A DNA stretch of 64,000 bases from Heracleum sosnowskyi (Eukaryota > Streptophyta > Magnoliopsida > Apiales > Apiaceae), in NCBI GenBank assembly GCA_030848705.1, contig CM061238.1, forward strand, positions 55,405,133 through 55,469,132, in the 5' to 3' direction. The notes below the pieces were generated by a model. It did no database searches and was not told the origin of the DNA. It saw nothing but the letters and a program-made list of their open reading frames with translations. Shown in pieces: positions 23,201 through 35,365 of the stretch (position 1 is the first letter of the stretch; the number at the start of each line of letters is the position of its first letter). The position numbers and the translations under genes are program-made.

Positions 23201-24032
23201 CCCGAGAGCAGCAGGTTTTTGGCAGTGAAGTGCAGAACCACTTACTCCTCGCGCATCTTTGGTTCCGACATTTTTATAAAATCGAAAAATTATCTTTTTA
23301 ACACGAAACCTTCTCGGTTATCTTACTAACTGTCCATAATATTATCCATTTTAATATCTCGACCCAATTTCATTTTTAAAGGGCTTGATCACAATCTCAA
23401 AGTTCATACAATGAACTACTTAGTTATCCGTAACCGCTTTTACTAAAACGGACGTTTGTCCTAAACCGTAAATCGAAACGATACGATTATTTCGCTAAAA
23501 CAAACTAGGAAACAGGGCCTACATGATCATGGTCAGAAATCTTATGTTTATGCTCTTTAAAGTATTCGTGATCTCTGTCCAAACTTCCTAAGTAAAATTC
23601 GATATGGTAACGACGCTTAAACGCGATTCCCGTGTTTAAAACACTTCAAATCAATCCACCAATCCACAACACAAGGATTCCATTTATACCATCTTATTAC
23701 TGCCTAAACATGCTCATAACACCAATCAATAGTTCAACCATTAATCAATCCACAAAACATCATGATCATCATGCTAATCATCACTATATCATACTATCAC
23801 TAATCATTCTTAACAAATCACTAATAACAAAGTGTAAACATAAGGGTGAGAGGTTTTATACCTTCCTTGGTACTTAGTATAGCCTAGCAATAGGTAGTAT
23901 GTCCTTCTTTGATCCTTGATTATGCTTACAAGCCTAAAACCTCAAGATCAAAACAAGAAATTTATAAGTAACTAATCAAAACACTATTCATCATCAACTT
24001 TGAATCCATTTTTGACCAACATCCATCATGGA
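20288..24032 (-). repeat. 3' LTR of G2, first segment
   Basis: This 3.7-kb segment runs from the G2 LTR terminus to the site of G1 insertion. With 62179-63043 it makes an LTR of about 4.6 kb. It contains a 52-bp tandem repeat (21343 onward), dispersed TACAGT/ACTGTA palindromes (20870-21200) and a degenerate AT-rich array (21990-22150) resembling the palindromic array of G1. The short ORFs have no family resemblance. Confidence 0.82.
21343..21480. repeat. 52-bp tandem repeat in G2 LTR
   Basis: AGAGATCACTACCTCGG begins at 21343 and again at 21395. The following CCTATTTCGTCA(T/C)CGGG is also repeated. A third, degenerate copy lies near 21449. Confidence 0.8.
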
Positions 24033-24757
24033 TGTAACAGCCCCAGATCCGGGGTCGGGGATCTGGTCGTTACGGTCTTAATTCCCTTCATTAATACTTG
24101 AACTTGAATCAAAACAAATAAACTGCATGTTGTGACCCCACAATAGAACACCATACACATCAAGTTATAGTTCCAGAGATGAAATTGGAATAAGTATCTA
24201 GTAGTAGGATCCACAAGTTATAAGTTATTACAAACCCAAATGATTACAGAGTACACTTAATAGTTATTGCCGTTACTTACATTAATCATAAATATAAATA
24301 AGTCTGATACACAAAAGCTGTAGCTTAGACTACTGGTTACTACTACCTCAGCTATGGCGGTTACGACCTCAGCGGGTAAATTTCTGACGGTTGCTACCCG
24401 GTTGCGCGGAGTGTGCCTGTTGCGGGCCATCTGCTCTAGCTGTTATTATGATATAAATAAATGAAGCAAGGGTGAGCAATAGAGCCCACCAAAATAGTTT
24501 ATAACAAATTATCAGTATATAACAGTTCAAAGATATTTTTGTAGCCACATGTTATGTCTTAAACGGAAATGAGACTAGTATAATATAAAGGATGAAGTTA
24601 CAAGGAAAATTAATATAATGTTTCCGTAACCCCAAAATCCACTTATGCATATATAATCTGAGTAAAGTTTTATCAGAGTCATAACTCATAAAATAAATGA
24701 TGAAGTTACAAGGATTTATTTCAACTTCATTTTCTTTTAACACTTTTCGACCCCCTG

Positions 24758-24898
24758 CCAACATGATCGATAAACCTGTACCACAGGTGTCATCCTTAGT
24801 CCCTTTCCATACATGCTGCAGAATCTCTCTACCAACATGATCGGTAAACCTGTACCAAGGATGTCATCCGTAGTCCCTTTCAATACATGTTGCAGAAT
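24758..24898. repeat. 74-bp duplication in G1 LTR
   Basis: CCAACATGATCG starts at 24758 and 24832, and each copy ends TGCAGAAT. The same pair occurs in the other LTR at 59069 and 59143. Confidence 0.85.
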
Positions 24899-25544
24899 TA
24901 TCCAAAATGGATGATGAACTAATACCGGAGTTGCTACCGCGCCCGTCGTACCAACCTTATTATGATCAGTAGCAGGTCGTACAACAAATATATGTTTTTC
25001 TACATGTAGATGGAAGAATCACGACAGCCTGACATTGTCTACCGCCTTTCCGGATCTCCCGGCCCATTTGGGGCAATAAAAATGGATGGGTCGGTGCAAC
25101 TGGACCACTTACACCACTCCTAGTTTAGATGAAATCCATGACTCTGAAACGTAAAGATCGTCCTCCTTTCCCCAAGTGTAATACTTGTTGATACGACTTC
25201 ACTAAGTAGTTATATCTAGGTTGGAAAGGAAGATTCTCCAATATTTCCCAAGTTATTGCTTGTTAATGGATATCGACTTGTTCCATCAATTTACCCCTCG
25301 AGCGTTGAGGTGGTAACACAATATTTGACTTGCAGCAACTAAATTGCTTTGAGAAAATATCCGTCCCCTGATAGTTTTGAGTTGAGAGTTTAAAAAGAGT
25401 AGCAATCACTTAAATCAGGTTTCCCATATTTTTGATAGTTGAGCGAGCATTAAAATCCTCTTAAAAGACAGATTTAAATGGAAAAACAGCGTTTTGGGAA
25501 CCTCTTTTTGATTTAAACAAAATTAATAATATTAAATAAATAAG

Positions 25545-25926
25545 TAAACCTTAGATGAATATTCGAAAATAATATTCATTAAGTAAATAATGATTAAATG
25601 AATATTCAAAATAATATTCGTTAAATAAAAAACCCTTAAATGAATATTCAAAAATAATATTCATTAAATAAATAAATCTTAAATAAATATTCAAAAATAA
25701 TATCCATTAAACAATTAATCCTTAAATGAATATTCAAAAATAATATTCATTAAATAAATAAATCTTAATGAATATTTAAAAATAATATCCATTAAACAAT
25801 TAATCCTTAAATGAATATTCAAAAATAATATTCATTAAATAAATAATCCTTAAATGAATATTCAGAATAATATCCATTAAATAAATATTCCTTAAATGAA
25901 TATTCAAAATAATATTCATTAAATAC
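25545..25926. repeat. Nine-unit palindromic tandem array in G1 3' LTR
   Basis: Units of about 42 bp each contain the inverted repeat AATGAATATT ... AATATTCATT (with small variation) around an 8-base centre. The nine cores begin near 25557, 25599, 25642, 25685, 25727, 25770, 25815, 25856 and 25897. Confidence 0.88.
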
Positions 25927-27862
25927 ATAGTCATCGAATAACAGATAACCGATATCTTTATCGGAAAATAATCTTTAACATATACAGAAAATATATTTAC
26001 TTCTGATCTAAAGAAATATCATACGCCCTTAACCTAGGGCATTTATAAAGAAATCTGGCTTATAGCTGATATCCCATATCTAGCTTATAAGTCCCAACAT
26101 CAAGTCATACCCTCGAGTATCGCTATATATAGCAGTTCGAAAACAAGCATGCAATTTATATATCGCATTTGCATATCATATATGAAAACAGTTATTATCA
26201 CAACAACAGTAGTATAGGTTTCGAAAACTTGCCTGGTGGCGAGGTAGGGGTAGTGTGCCTCGGGTTGATCCGGCGATCTATACATAGTCAAAATATCCGA
26301 GGTTAATCACTTAACACTTTCATGATACTAAGTACGTACTATCTCAAGTAACAAGTTCATTTTCAAGTTAACGCTTTAAGAACTTCTACTCGCGTAAGCT
26401 TGTTCACGCATTTTTATAAAATTGAGATTAAATCCTTTTAACACGAAATCTTTTCGAGGGTCTTCCTAAACGTACCTAGCATGTTAACACAAAGTCTCAC
26501 ATTCTAATTTGTCGCTTAAGGGGTTTGATCATTGCCTCAAAGTTGGTTAAGTCGTATCGTTTGGTTTCACGAAACATCCTTTACTAAAATACTCGTTTCT
26601 CCTAAACCGTAAATCGGATTCACATGATCTTCGCACCAAAACGAACCTTGAAACAAGACCTACACTATAATGGGCAGTGGTGATCTTGGACAGAAGTCCT
26701 TATGTACAAATATCACAAACAAAACAAGGTTAAGGAAAATCGGACATTATAACGGCTATGTTTTAACGATTCCAAAGTTTAATCATAAACTTTACATGTT
26801 CAACCCAACCAAATCATCAAGTCAATACCTCAACATCAATACCAACCCATAATCATCATCAACCATAGTCAAAACCAACATCTACTTGTTCATCCTCAAA
26901 ACAACATCAAACTTTCATCAAAATCAAACAATCATCCTTATGATCATACTAACTAAACTATACTTAAAACTAACCATATAAATCAAATTATAGTCAAGGG
27001 TTTCGAGAGTTATACCTTCCTTGGAGTGTATATGAGCTTAATAAGCCTTGTATAGTCCTTATATAACCTTAAGATAGCTTGAATCATCCAAAGAAATCAA
27101 GAAACAAAAGTTAGTTCTTGAAATTACTATTTATGCCTAAACTTTACACAAGGATTTGATCATGCTAACCTTAATGGATGATGATGAAACTTGGCACTCT
27201 TCTTAATCCCACCTAGAGCTTTCTAAAGAGCTATTACTTGTGATTTATGGAAGCTTGGAAGAGTTATTTTGAAAAATGTATCCTATTTTCTTCAAAATGG
27301 CCGAATGAAGAAGATGAAGCTTTTTGGCTTTGGTTGATTTTTGATAAAGATGATATTTTGTAATAAAGTGATGAGTCATAGCCCTTGTTGCCTCATATCA
27401 TGACATGTGTCAAGCATGCAAGAGTTGGGGAATAAAGTAGCTTTACTAGTTCGTTTCGTCACCGCTTAGTCTCGTAGAATGTCCGTAGGGTTTCTTAAGT
27501 GTTCTTATCAAAGTAGTTTACCGTAACCGTCCTTGAAATTACTAATTCTTTTATTAAATCCATATCCATGGAATTGATAATTTAAATCCTCCAATATTTT
27601 CAAATAATGATTAATCCGTCCGTTATTGGTGAAATTTTGGAGAAAACAGAAATGCTATTTTTCCGATTCTGACAGCTTTTGCATTCCTTCATTTACATTG
27701 TAGATCACTAATACGACTTTGAAAGTTTATTATATCGTCTCGTATATAGTGTGGTCTGAAAAACTTTTTAAATGAAAAAGTTATTATTCATCAGTGGTTT
27801 TTTAACAAAAGTTACTATTCATCAATAGTTCTTAAATAAGTACAAAATTTGGGGATATTACA

Positions 27863-27880
27863 GTCTCCCCTCCTTAAAAG
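27863..27880 (-). other. Polypurine tract of G1
   Basis: The minus strand reads TAAGGAGGGGAGAC directly before the 3' LTR. The same sequence adjoins the G2 LTR at 63044-63061. Confidence 0.85.
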
Positions 27881-27895
27881 GATTCCGTCCCGGAA

Positions 27896-28909
27896 TCAGT
27901 TTGAAAACAAATGGGGGTACTTTTCCAGCATAGCACTTTCTAGTTCCCAGGTTGATTCTTCCACATTATGGTTTTGCCACAAAACTCTGACTAGCTTGAT
28001 GACCTTGTTCCGGAGCACTTGTTCCTTTTGATCTATGATTTCCACAGGTTGCTCCACATAGGTTAGGTCTGGCTGCATGTCTACGTGTTCGTATTCCACT
28101 ATGTGCTTAGCATCCGGGTTGTATTTTCTCAGCATTTAAACATGAAACAGATTATGCACTTGTTGCAGGGTTGGGGGTAATGCTAGCTCATATGCTAACT
28201 TCCCAATACGTCTTAAGATCTCAAATGGTCCAATGTATCTAGGACTCAGTTTTCCCTTCTTTCCGAACCTCATCAAACCTTTCCAAGGAGATACCTTTAA
28301 GAACACTAGGTCTCCCACTTCATATTCCTTGTCCTTCCGGGCTAAATCAGCATACTTCTTTTGTCTATCTTGGGCTGCTACCAGTTGTCCTCTGATTAGA
28401 TCTACTATGTCCTTAGTCCGTTGGACCACTTCGGGCCCAAGCATCTTTCGCTCTCCAACTTCATCCCAATACAAGGGAGACCGGCATCTTCTTCCATAAA
28501 GGGCCTCGTAATCCGGCATTCCTATGCTTGCATGAAAACTATTGTTGTAGGAAAACTCAATCAGTGGTAGGTGGTCATCCCAACTTCCTTTAAAGTCTAT
28601 AGCACAGACTCTTAACATATCCTCTAGGGTTTGGATGGTCCTTTCACTTTGTCCGTCTGTTTGTGGGTGATAGGCAGTACTCATATTCAACCGGGTTCCT
28701 ACACATTCTTGGAAGCTCCTCCAAAATCTGGAGTTAAATATGGGATCTCGGTCAGATACTATGGCGACTGGGACTCCATGTCGCACCACTATTTCTTTCC
28801 AGTAAATATCCACTAGTCTGTCGACAGTGTACCTTTCGTTGATCGGAAGAAAGTGAGTTGACTTCGTCAGTCTATCTATGATTACCCATATGGAGTCATG
28901 ATTGGCCTT
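27896..28909 (-). pseudogene. G1 integrase core and chromodomain (3' half of pol)
   Basis: From 28909 downward the frame reads HDSIWVIIDRLTKSTHFLP, then VAIVSDRDPIF (second catalytic Asp) and HPQTDGQSERTIQTLED (catalytic Glu), then an integrase C-terminal part ending LFHV. A TAA at 28136-28138 interrupts. The same frame continues with a chromodomain-like tail (EIIDQKEQVLRNKVIKLVRVLW, then ESTWELESAMLEKYPHLF) to 27896. Chromodomains direct integration to specific chromatin in this group. The first catalytic Asp lies on the other side of the nested insertion (53396-53511). Confidence 0.92.
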
Positions 28910-28976
28910 TGTTAGATATAATTGCTGATGTTTGTTTATCAGTGTTTAAGCAACAGGTACTGACCAGAGTTTATCA

Positions 28977-29063
28977 GAAGCCGGTCAGAGTTTATTTAAA
29001 GTCTGACAGGGTGAAGAGTTTAAAGGAAGCCGGTCAGAGTTTATTTAAAGTCTGACAGGGTGA
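28977..29063 (+). repeat. Tandem GTCAGAGTTTA...TCTGACAGGG units in LTR of A
   Basis: Two 38-bp copies spaced 49 bp apart are preceded by a partial copy (CCAGAGTTTATC). Each contains CAGAGTTT and TCTGACAG, i.e. the complement of the AAACTCTG word frequent elsewhere in A and B. All four A/B LTRs share this block. Confidence 0.85.
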
Positions 29064-29252
29064 TAGTTGAATTAGCTGTCGGTGCTGAATTGAAGATTCT
29101 AGAAGCAATATATTCTGAAGATGGAAAGAAGCAGAATATATTGATACAGCTAAGGAAACAGAATAGAAGATAAGAAGCAATCCTTAATTGATATAACTTG
29201 TATAGCTAATTTGTAGGAATATCAATTAGATAAGGATTGTGTAACTGTGTAC

Positions 29253-29260
29253 TATATAAA
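29253..29260 (+). promoter_or_regulatory. TATA box in 5' LTR of A
   Basis: TATATAAA followed by ACACAGATAGG. The same box is at 36005-36012 (B), 48323-48330 (B 3') and 53193-53200 (A 3'). Confidence 0.75.
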
Positions 29261-29457
29261 CACAGATAGGTTATCCCTAGAAGGGAAGCGATCATTGAAT
29301 ATATTATTCTTGTAACCTAGAAGCTCTTTGTGATTCATTAACATCATAAAGAGAGAAGCTGTTAATATAAATACAGTTCTATTGATTCATAAACAGTATT
29401 CTTGATTATTGTTATTCTCATACATACTTGATTATATTGTGTATTCGGCCTAACAAT

Positions 29458-29469
29458 TGGTATCAGAGC
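29458..29469 (+). other. Primer binding site of A
   Basis: TGGTATCAGAGC, two bases after the LTR end. Confidence 0.95.
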
Positions 29470-29518
29470 CAAGGCTGGTTAATATATACAGTTTTACGAT
29501 TCAAACACAGTAATAATC

Positions 29519-31861
29519 ATGTCTGAAGAAAATCAAACTGCTCCCAAGGCTGAACAGGTTAAGCCTAATTCTGTGAGTCGATATGAAACAATCAGGGTTC
29601 CAATTCTCAGGCCTGTAGAGTATCCAATTTGGAAGGTAAAGATGACCATGTTTCTGGAGGCAACAGATCCAGAATATCTTGACAGAATTTATGATGGTCC
29701 TCACAATCCAACCAAACTAGCCCCTGTTGTTGATGGTCAAGAACAAAAGACTGTTCCAAAGGAAAAGAAAGATATGACTCCTAAGGACATCTCATCAATT
29801 GCAAAGGATGCAAAGGTTAGACATCTTCTCCACAGTGCTTTAGATAATGTTATGTCTAACAGAGTAATTGGCTGCAAGACTGCCAAAGAGATTTGGGATG
29901 CTTTAGAAGTCAGATGCCAGGGAACAGGTGCTATTAAGAAAAACAGAAAGACAATACTCACACAGGAGTATGAGCACTTTGATTCAAGACCTAATGAAAC
30001 CTTGACTGAGACTTATGACAGATTTTGCAAACTATTGAATGATTTGTCTCTGGTTGATAAAGAATATGAGCTTGAAGAATCTAATCTCAAGTTTCTGTTA
30101 TCTCTACCTGAAAAGTGGGATCTAAAGACAACAACAATAAGAGATAATTATGAACTTGCTGATACAGAACTTGATGAAATCTATGGGTTGTTGAAAACTC
30201 ATGAACTGGAGATAGAACAAAGGAATAGAAGATTGAGTAAAAAGACAAAATCTGTTGCTCTCAAAGTTGAGGAGAAGCCCATTGAAAAGAAAACCTCAAG
30301 GAAGAAAGCCAAAGGAAAAGCATTGGTTGTAAACTCTGAAAGTGAGTCATCAAACTCTGATGATGACTCAAACTCTGATGAAGCTTCTGACTCTGAGGAT
30401 GATGAAGAGGAGTTGATGCAAATGGCTGCCTTGATGGTTAAGACATTTAAAAAGATGGGATTCAAGAACTTCAAGAAGGGTAAAAGATTCTCAAGGAGAG
30501 ATTCAAATTCTGAGAAGAAGAATTTCAGAAAGTCTGATGGAAGGGATACCAAGTCTGGAAAGAAGGACAAATCTGAGATCCAGTGCTACAAGTGCAAAGA
30601 GATGGGTCACTATGCTCCAGAGTGTAAGAAAGGAAGAACTGAGAAAGCACTCATCTCTAAAGGCAAAGACTGGGCAGATACTTCAGATTCTGATGATGGA
30701 GTAAATTATGCTCTTATGGCAACTGTCAAAGATGAGAATGAATCATCAGAAAATAAGGTACCCCTAACTACTTATGCTTATGATACTGATAATATTTCTG
30801 AATTAAGAATTTATCTTAAGAACATACATGTTAGTTATAGGGATCAGACTTTAGAGAATGAAAGGATTAAATCTGAGAATCTTAGTCTTAAAGATAGAAG
30901 CAAGTTTCTTGAAAGAGAACTTGAGAATATGAAGCAGATTCAAAAAGAAAGAGATGATGCTGTTTATGTTGAACAGGAGTTGCTTAAAAGGTATAGGCAA
31001 CTAGAATCTGATTTAGAGAAGGAAAGAAAAATAATTAAAACTTGGACTAATTCTGGTAGAGATACACATCAAGTGTTTCAGACAGATTCTGTAGGTTTAG
31101 GGTACAGTGAGGAAGATGAACTTAGATTTCAGGACAAAATCAAGTTAAGAGCATTCACAAGTTCATATTCATCTCCTGTAACATTTGTTCCTGAATCTAG
31201 CAAGCTAAAATCTGTAGTTGTGAAAGAAGCAGTTATGGAGTCAGTTGAAGCTTGTGTTGAACAAGTGGATATTGAATCTAAAACAGAGAAGCCTGTTGAG
31301 CCAGAAGCTGTTAAAGAACCAATTAGAGTCTGTGAGAAACAGGTTAATGTTGGTTTAATGACAGGAAAACAGTTCAAACATAAGCTCAAAGAGGTAAAGT
31401 CTGCCATGAAACCTAAAGGGTCCAAGAAAAATAGGAATGGAAAAATAGGCATAAATAATAGAAATAATCATTTGCCTAATGCTGGTGCTTCAAGGAAAAC
31501 ATGTTACAATTGTGGTAGTTCTAATCATCTTGCTAGATTTTGCAATAAGAACAAACATATTAATTCTTTACCTTCTACTTCAGAAGTAAAAAATGATTGT
31601 GTTAGAATAAGACCACAGACTTTATGCACACATTGTGGAAGCACTTGGCATTCTATTTACACATGTAGGAGTTATCATGCAATTTATCATAATTATTATG
31701 AGCTAAAACCCAACTTGAAATGGGTTAGAGCAAACTCTGCTAGTATAAAATCTGACAATGTTAGTTTAAACTCTGATAATACTGATTCCGCTGCAAAAGC
31801 TAACACTGTTAAGAAAGGCAAAGGATCCAAGCAAGTCTGGATCCTTAAAACTAACACTTAG
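29519..31861 (+). CDS. Gag of element A
   Basis: This 780-codon frame starts with ATG after the PBS leader (MSEENQTAPKAEQ). It has an N-terminal copia gag domain (YPIWKVKMTMFLEATDP, AKEIWDALEVRC, then the UBN2-type stretch EYEHFDSRPNETLTETYDRF). A Lys-rich and Ser/Asp/Glu-rich stretch follows (about residues 250-300). Three zinc knuckles follow: CYKCKEMGHYAPEC (about 356), CYNCGSSNHLARFC (about 660) and CTHCGSTWHSIYTC (about 700), with a charged helical region between the first and second. Gag forms the particle and binds RNA. The frame is intact and ends at TAG 31859-31861, overlapping a splice-acceptor-like region before pol. Confidence 0.93.
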   Translation: MSEENQTAPKAEQVKPNSVSRYETIRVPILRPVEYPIWKVKMTMFLEATDPEYLDRIYDGPHNPTKLAPVVDGQEQKTVPKEKKDMTPKDISSIAKDAKVRHLLHSALDNVMSNRVIGCKTAKEIWDALEVRCQGTGAIKKNRKTILTQEYEHFDSRPNETLTETYDRFCKLLNDLSLVDKEYELEESNLKFLLSLPEKWDLKTTTIRDNYELADTELDEIYGLLKTHELEIEQRNRRLSKKTKSVALKVEEKPIEKKTSRKKAKGKALVVNSESESSNSDDDSNSDEASDSEDDEEELMQMAALMVKTFKKMGFKNFKKGKRFSRRDSNSEKKNFRKSDGRDTKSGKKDKSEIQCYKCKEMGHYAPECKKGRTEKALISKGKDWADTSDSDDGVNYALMATVKDENESSENKVPLTTYAYDTDNISELRIYLKNIHVSYRDQTLENERIKSENLSLKDRSKFLERELENMKQIQKERDDAVYVEQELLKRYRQLESDLEKERKIIKTWTNSGRDTHQVFQTDSVGLGYSEEDELRFQDKIKLRAFTSSYSSPVTFVPESSKLKSVVVKEAVMESVEACVEQVDIESKTEKPVEPEAVKEPIRVCEKQVNVGLMTGKQFKHKLKEVKSAMKPKGSKKNRNGKIGINNRNNHLPNAGASRKTCYNCGSSNHLARFCNKNKHINSLPSTSEVKNDCVRIRPQTLCTHCGSTWHSIYTCRSYHAIYHNYYELKPNLKWVRANSASIKSDNVSLNSDNTDSAAKANTVKKGKGSKQVWILKTNT

Positions 31862-31880
31862 TGTTTGTTTGTGATTGCAG
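31862..31880 (+). promoter_or_regulatory. Splice-acceptor-like gag-pol junction of A
   Basis: A CTAAC word (from 31852), a T-rich stretch and TTGCAG ending at 31880 are followed by GG. The pol frame opens right after the in-frame TGA 31872-31874. The first codon is TTG, not ATG. Confidence 0.5.
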
Positions 31881-34800
31881 GGTATAATAGAGAGCACACT
31901 TATCTTGGACAGTGGATGCTCAGGACATATGACTGGAAATAAAGCCCTGCTATCAGACTTTGAGGAGAAGGCTGGCCCAAAAGTTTCCTATGGAGATGGC
32001 AACATAGGACACACTCTGGGATATGGCAATATTAATCTTGGAAGTGTCATCATTACAAATGTAGCTCTAGTCTCAGGACTCAAGCATAATCTGCTGTCTG
32101 TGAGTCAAATCTGTGACAGAGGAAACCATGTAGATTTTCATACTGAATACTGTGAAGTTATCAGTAAATCTACTGGAAAAGTTGTTCTAGTTGGACACAG
32201 GCGCAACAACATGTATGAAGCAAGTTTGGTAACAAACTCTGATGGAAAAACAGTGTGTCTGACTGCAAGAATGTCAAATGAAGAGAGTTGGAATTGGCAC
32301 AAGAAGCTCTCTCATCTCAATTTGAACAACATAAATGAGCTAATAAGAAAGGATCTTGTAAGGGGACTTCCAAAATCTATACTCAGTCTAGATGGCTTAT
32401 GTGATTCTTGTCAAAAAGCCAAGCAAAGGAAGTCATCTTTCAAGAGCAAATCTGAATCTTCAGTAATGGAAACTTATCATCTTCTACATGTTGATCTCTT
32501 TGGACCAGTGAATGTGATGTCCATGGGCAGAAAGAAATATGCTCTAGTAATTGTTGATGAATATACTAGATATACATGGGTGTATTTCTTGTCAAAGAAG
32601 GATGAAACTGCTCAAACTCTGATGGATCATGTAAATCTACTGGACAAAGGATCACAGCACAAAGTCAAAATTATAAGGAGTGATAATGGAACTGAATTCA
32701 GAAACTCAATCGTCGAAGCTTTCTGCAAGGAAAGAGGAGTGAAACAAGAGTTTTCTGCACCTGGAACTCCACAGCAAAATGGTGTAGTTGAAAGGAAGAA
32801 CAGAACTTTAATTGAAGCAGCCAGAACTATGCTTGATGAAGCAAAATTACCAACATACTTCTGGGCAGAAGCTGTTCAAACTGCTTGTTTTACTCAAAAT
32901 GCAACATTGATCAACAAGCATGGGAAAACACCATATGAGATGGTGAAAAATAAGAAGCCAAATTTGAAATATTTTCATATATTTGGATGCAAATGCTTTG
33001 TGTTGAAGACTCATCCTGAACAGTTGACAAAGTTCGAGTTAAAAGCTGATGAAGGAATCTTTGTTGGCTATCCATTATCAACAAAAGCATTCAGAGTTTA
33101 CAATCTAAGAACTAAGGTGATCATGGAATCCATACATGTGTCATTTGATGACAAGAAAATAATTGGACTTGAAGACAAGGATGGATATGATCAACTACGT
33201 TTTAAAAATGAAGATCTATTCTCTGATGATATAAACTCTGATGAAGCAGGTTTGACAAACTCTGACGAAGCATACTCTGAACCTCTACTGGTAAATACTG
33301 GAGAAACTGGAAATTCTCAAATTGAACAAAATAGAGAACCAGTTGAGGGGGAGCGTGAAGAAGCTCAACAAGACACAGCAAGTGAGTCAGTTGAGGAAAC
33401 TGATTCAAACTCTGACAGTTCAAACTCTGAGCCATCCAATTCAGGGGGAGCCTCAGATAATGCAGAAAGTCAACATATGAATCAGGAGAGCATGGATCAA
33501 GGGGGAGGATCCAATAATGATGCAAGAAACCACTTAGCAACAGCAAGAAAGTGGACACAGGCACACACACCTGATCTCATAATTGGAGATCCTGATGCTA
33601 GTGTGAGAACTAGAAGTGCAACAAATAATGAGTGTTTGTATCATGCCTTCTTGTCTCAAACAGAACCAAAGAAAGTGGAAGAAGCTCTTCAAGATGCTAA
33701 TTGGATTACAGCAATGCAAGAAGAGTTAAATGAATTTGAAAGAAATGAAGTTTGGACACTTGTACCTAGACCAAAGAATAGATCAATTGTAGGTACAAAG
33801 TGGATTTTCAGAAACAAGACTGACAGTGATGGTGTGATTACAAGAAACAAGGCTAGACTTGTGGCTAAAGGTTATTCACAACAGGAAGGAATTGACTATG
33901 ATGAAACCTTTGCTCCAGTTGCAAGATTGGAGGCCATAAGAATTTTTCTGGCCTATGCTGCACACAAGAAGTTTAAAGTATTTCAGATGGATGTAAAAAG
34001 TGCTTTTCTCAATGGGAAGCTTGAAGAAGAAGTGTTTGTAGAGCAACCACCAGGATTTGTAGATCCCAAGTATCCAGATTATGTCTACAGGCTTGACAAG
34101 GCATTATATGGACTAAAGCAAGCACCAAGAGCATGGTATGAAACTCTTGCTCAATTTCTTTTAGAAAGCGGGTTCACAAGAGGTACAATTGATAAAACTT
34201 TGTTTTATTTCAATTCAGGTGATGATTTGCTTTTAGTTCAAATTTATGTAGATGATATTATTTTTGGATCTACTAATGACAAACTTTGTAAGAAGTTTGC
34301 AAAGCTTATGCAGTCCAGGTACCAAATGAGCATGATGGGAGAGCTTAGTTATTTTCTAGGCTTACAGGTCAAGCAAACAGATGATGGTATTTTTATCAAT
34401 CAAGCAAAATATACCAGAAATCTTCTCAAGAAATTTGGTATGCTTGATAGCTCATCTGCTACAACTCCCATGGCTACAGCAACAAAGCTAGACAAAGACA
34501 CAGGAGCCTCAGTAGATATGACAAACTACAGAGGAATGATAGGGTCTTTACTGTATCTTACTGCAAGTAGACCTGATATCATGTATGCAACATGTCTTTG
34601 TGCAAGATTTCAAGCAGATCCCAGAGAGCCTCATCTAACAGCTGTAAAAAGGATTTTCAAATATCTCAAAGGCACCATAACCTTGGGTTTGTGGTATCCT
34701 AGAGAATCAGAGTTTAAGCTAATTGGTTACTCTGATGCAGATTTTGCAGGCTGTAAGATAGACAGAAAAAGTACAAGTGGAAGCTGTCAATTTTTAGGTG

Positions 34801-34881
34801 ACAGATTAGTTTCTTGGTACAGCAAGAAATAGAAGTCGATTTCCACATCAACAGCTGAAGCAGAGTATATAGCAGCTGGTA
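31875..34881 (+). pseudogene. Pol of element A (nonsense and RNase H deletion)
   Basis: The frame follows gag in another phase and encodes protease (LILDSGCSGHMTGN), GAG-pre-integrase (WHKKLSHLN), integrase (HVDLFGPV, RSDNGTEF, NGVVERKNRT), RT (YVDDIIFGS) and the start of RNase H. CAG of B is TAG here at 34830-34832. At 34881 the sequence jumps from the RNase H AEYIAAG region to the post-pol spacer, a 497-bp deletion relative to B (41620-42116) with a GTA shared at the joint. The RNase H C-terminal half is therefore missing, and the element should depend on a helper for complete Pol. Confidence 0.93.
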
Positions 34882-35314
34882 ATTTTGTCTGAAACATATG
34901 GACCAATGAAGACATTTGTATGAAGCATAATTCTCAGTAAGTAATTGTGAATCCTTAAGAGTTGTATAAATTATGATCTCAAATATGTGCAGTAAGTTAA
35001 CACAGCATGATACTGTCTCTATATTTATCGCATCTCTTAGTTTATTGATCCTATACACTGAGTCTGTATTAGCTGTTTGCGTTTTCTCTCATAAATTAAT
35101 TGTATTAACTGATAAAAAGTCTAAACTCTGATTATTAATTGCAAATAATTCACCCTCAAATCAAAAGATGCCAAACAGAGCACACATTCCTTTGAGATCA
35201 TGTTGTGCCTAGGAAGATCCAGGAACTTATTGTATGAAATAAGGGCTAAAATCTTTGATTTTTGGTGACTAGTGCCAACCACTGATTACTGGAAAAAAAA
35301 AATATATATATATA

Positions 35315-35365
<51 letters not shown>

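Larger units (their letters stand above)
24033..27862 (-). repeat. 3' LTR of G1
   Basis: On the plus strand it begins TGTAACAGCCCC and ends GGGGATATTACA. It matches 58344-62173 over its full length, with about 15 mismatches by eye in the first 400 bases and fewer later. It carries a 74-bp tandem duplication (24758-24898) and a nine-unit palindromic array. The small ORF 26670-26852, present in both LTRs, has no supporting evidence as a gene. Confidence 0.93.
28910..29455 (+). repeat. 5' LTR of A
   Basis: Runs TGTTAG...CTAACA over 546 bp. TATA box TATATAAA is at 29253-29260. A 38-bp unit starting GAAGCCGGTCAGAGTTTA is repeated at 28977 and 29026. Confidence 0.95.

Noticed and set aside
26670..26852. 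60-codon ORF in both G1 LTRs (also 60981-61163)
   Set aside because: It is duplicated only because LTRs are duplicated; no domain, and the strand is opposite to the element.
30199..30570. Long antisense ORFs over gag and pol of A and B
   Set aside because: Shadows of Ser/Asp/Lys-rich coding with biased codons; they follow the sense frame and have no independent start signals.
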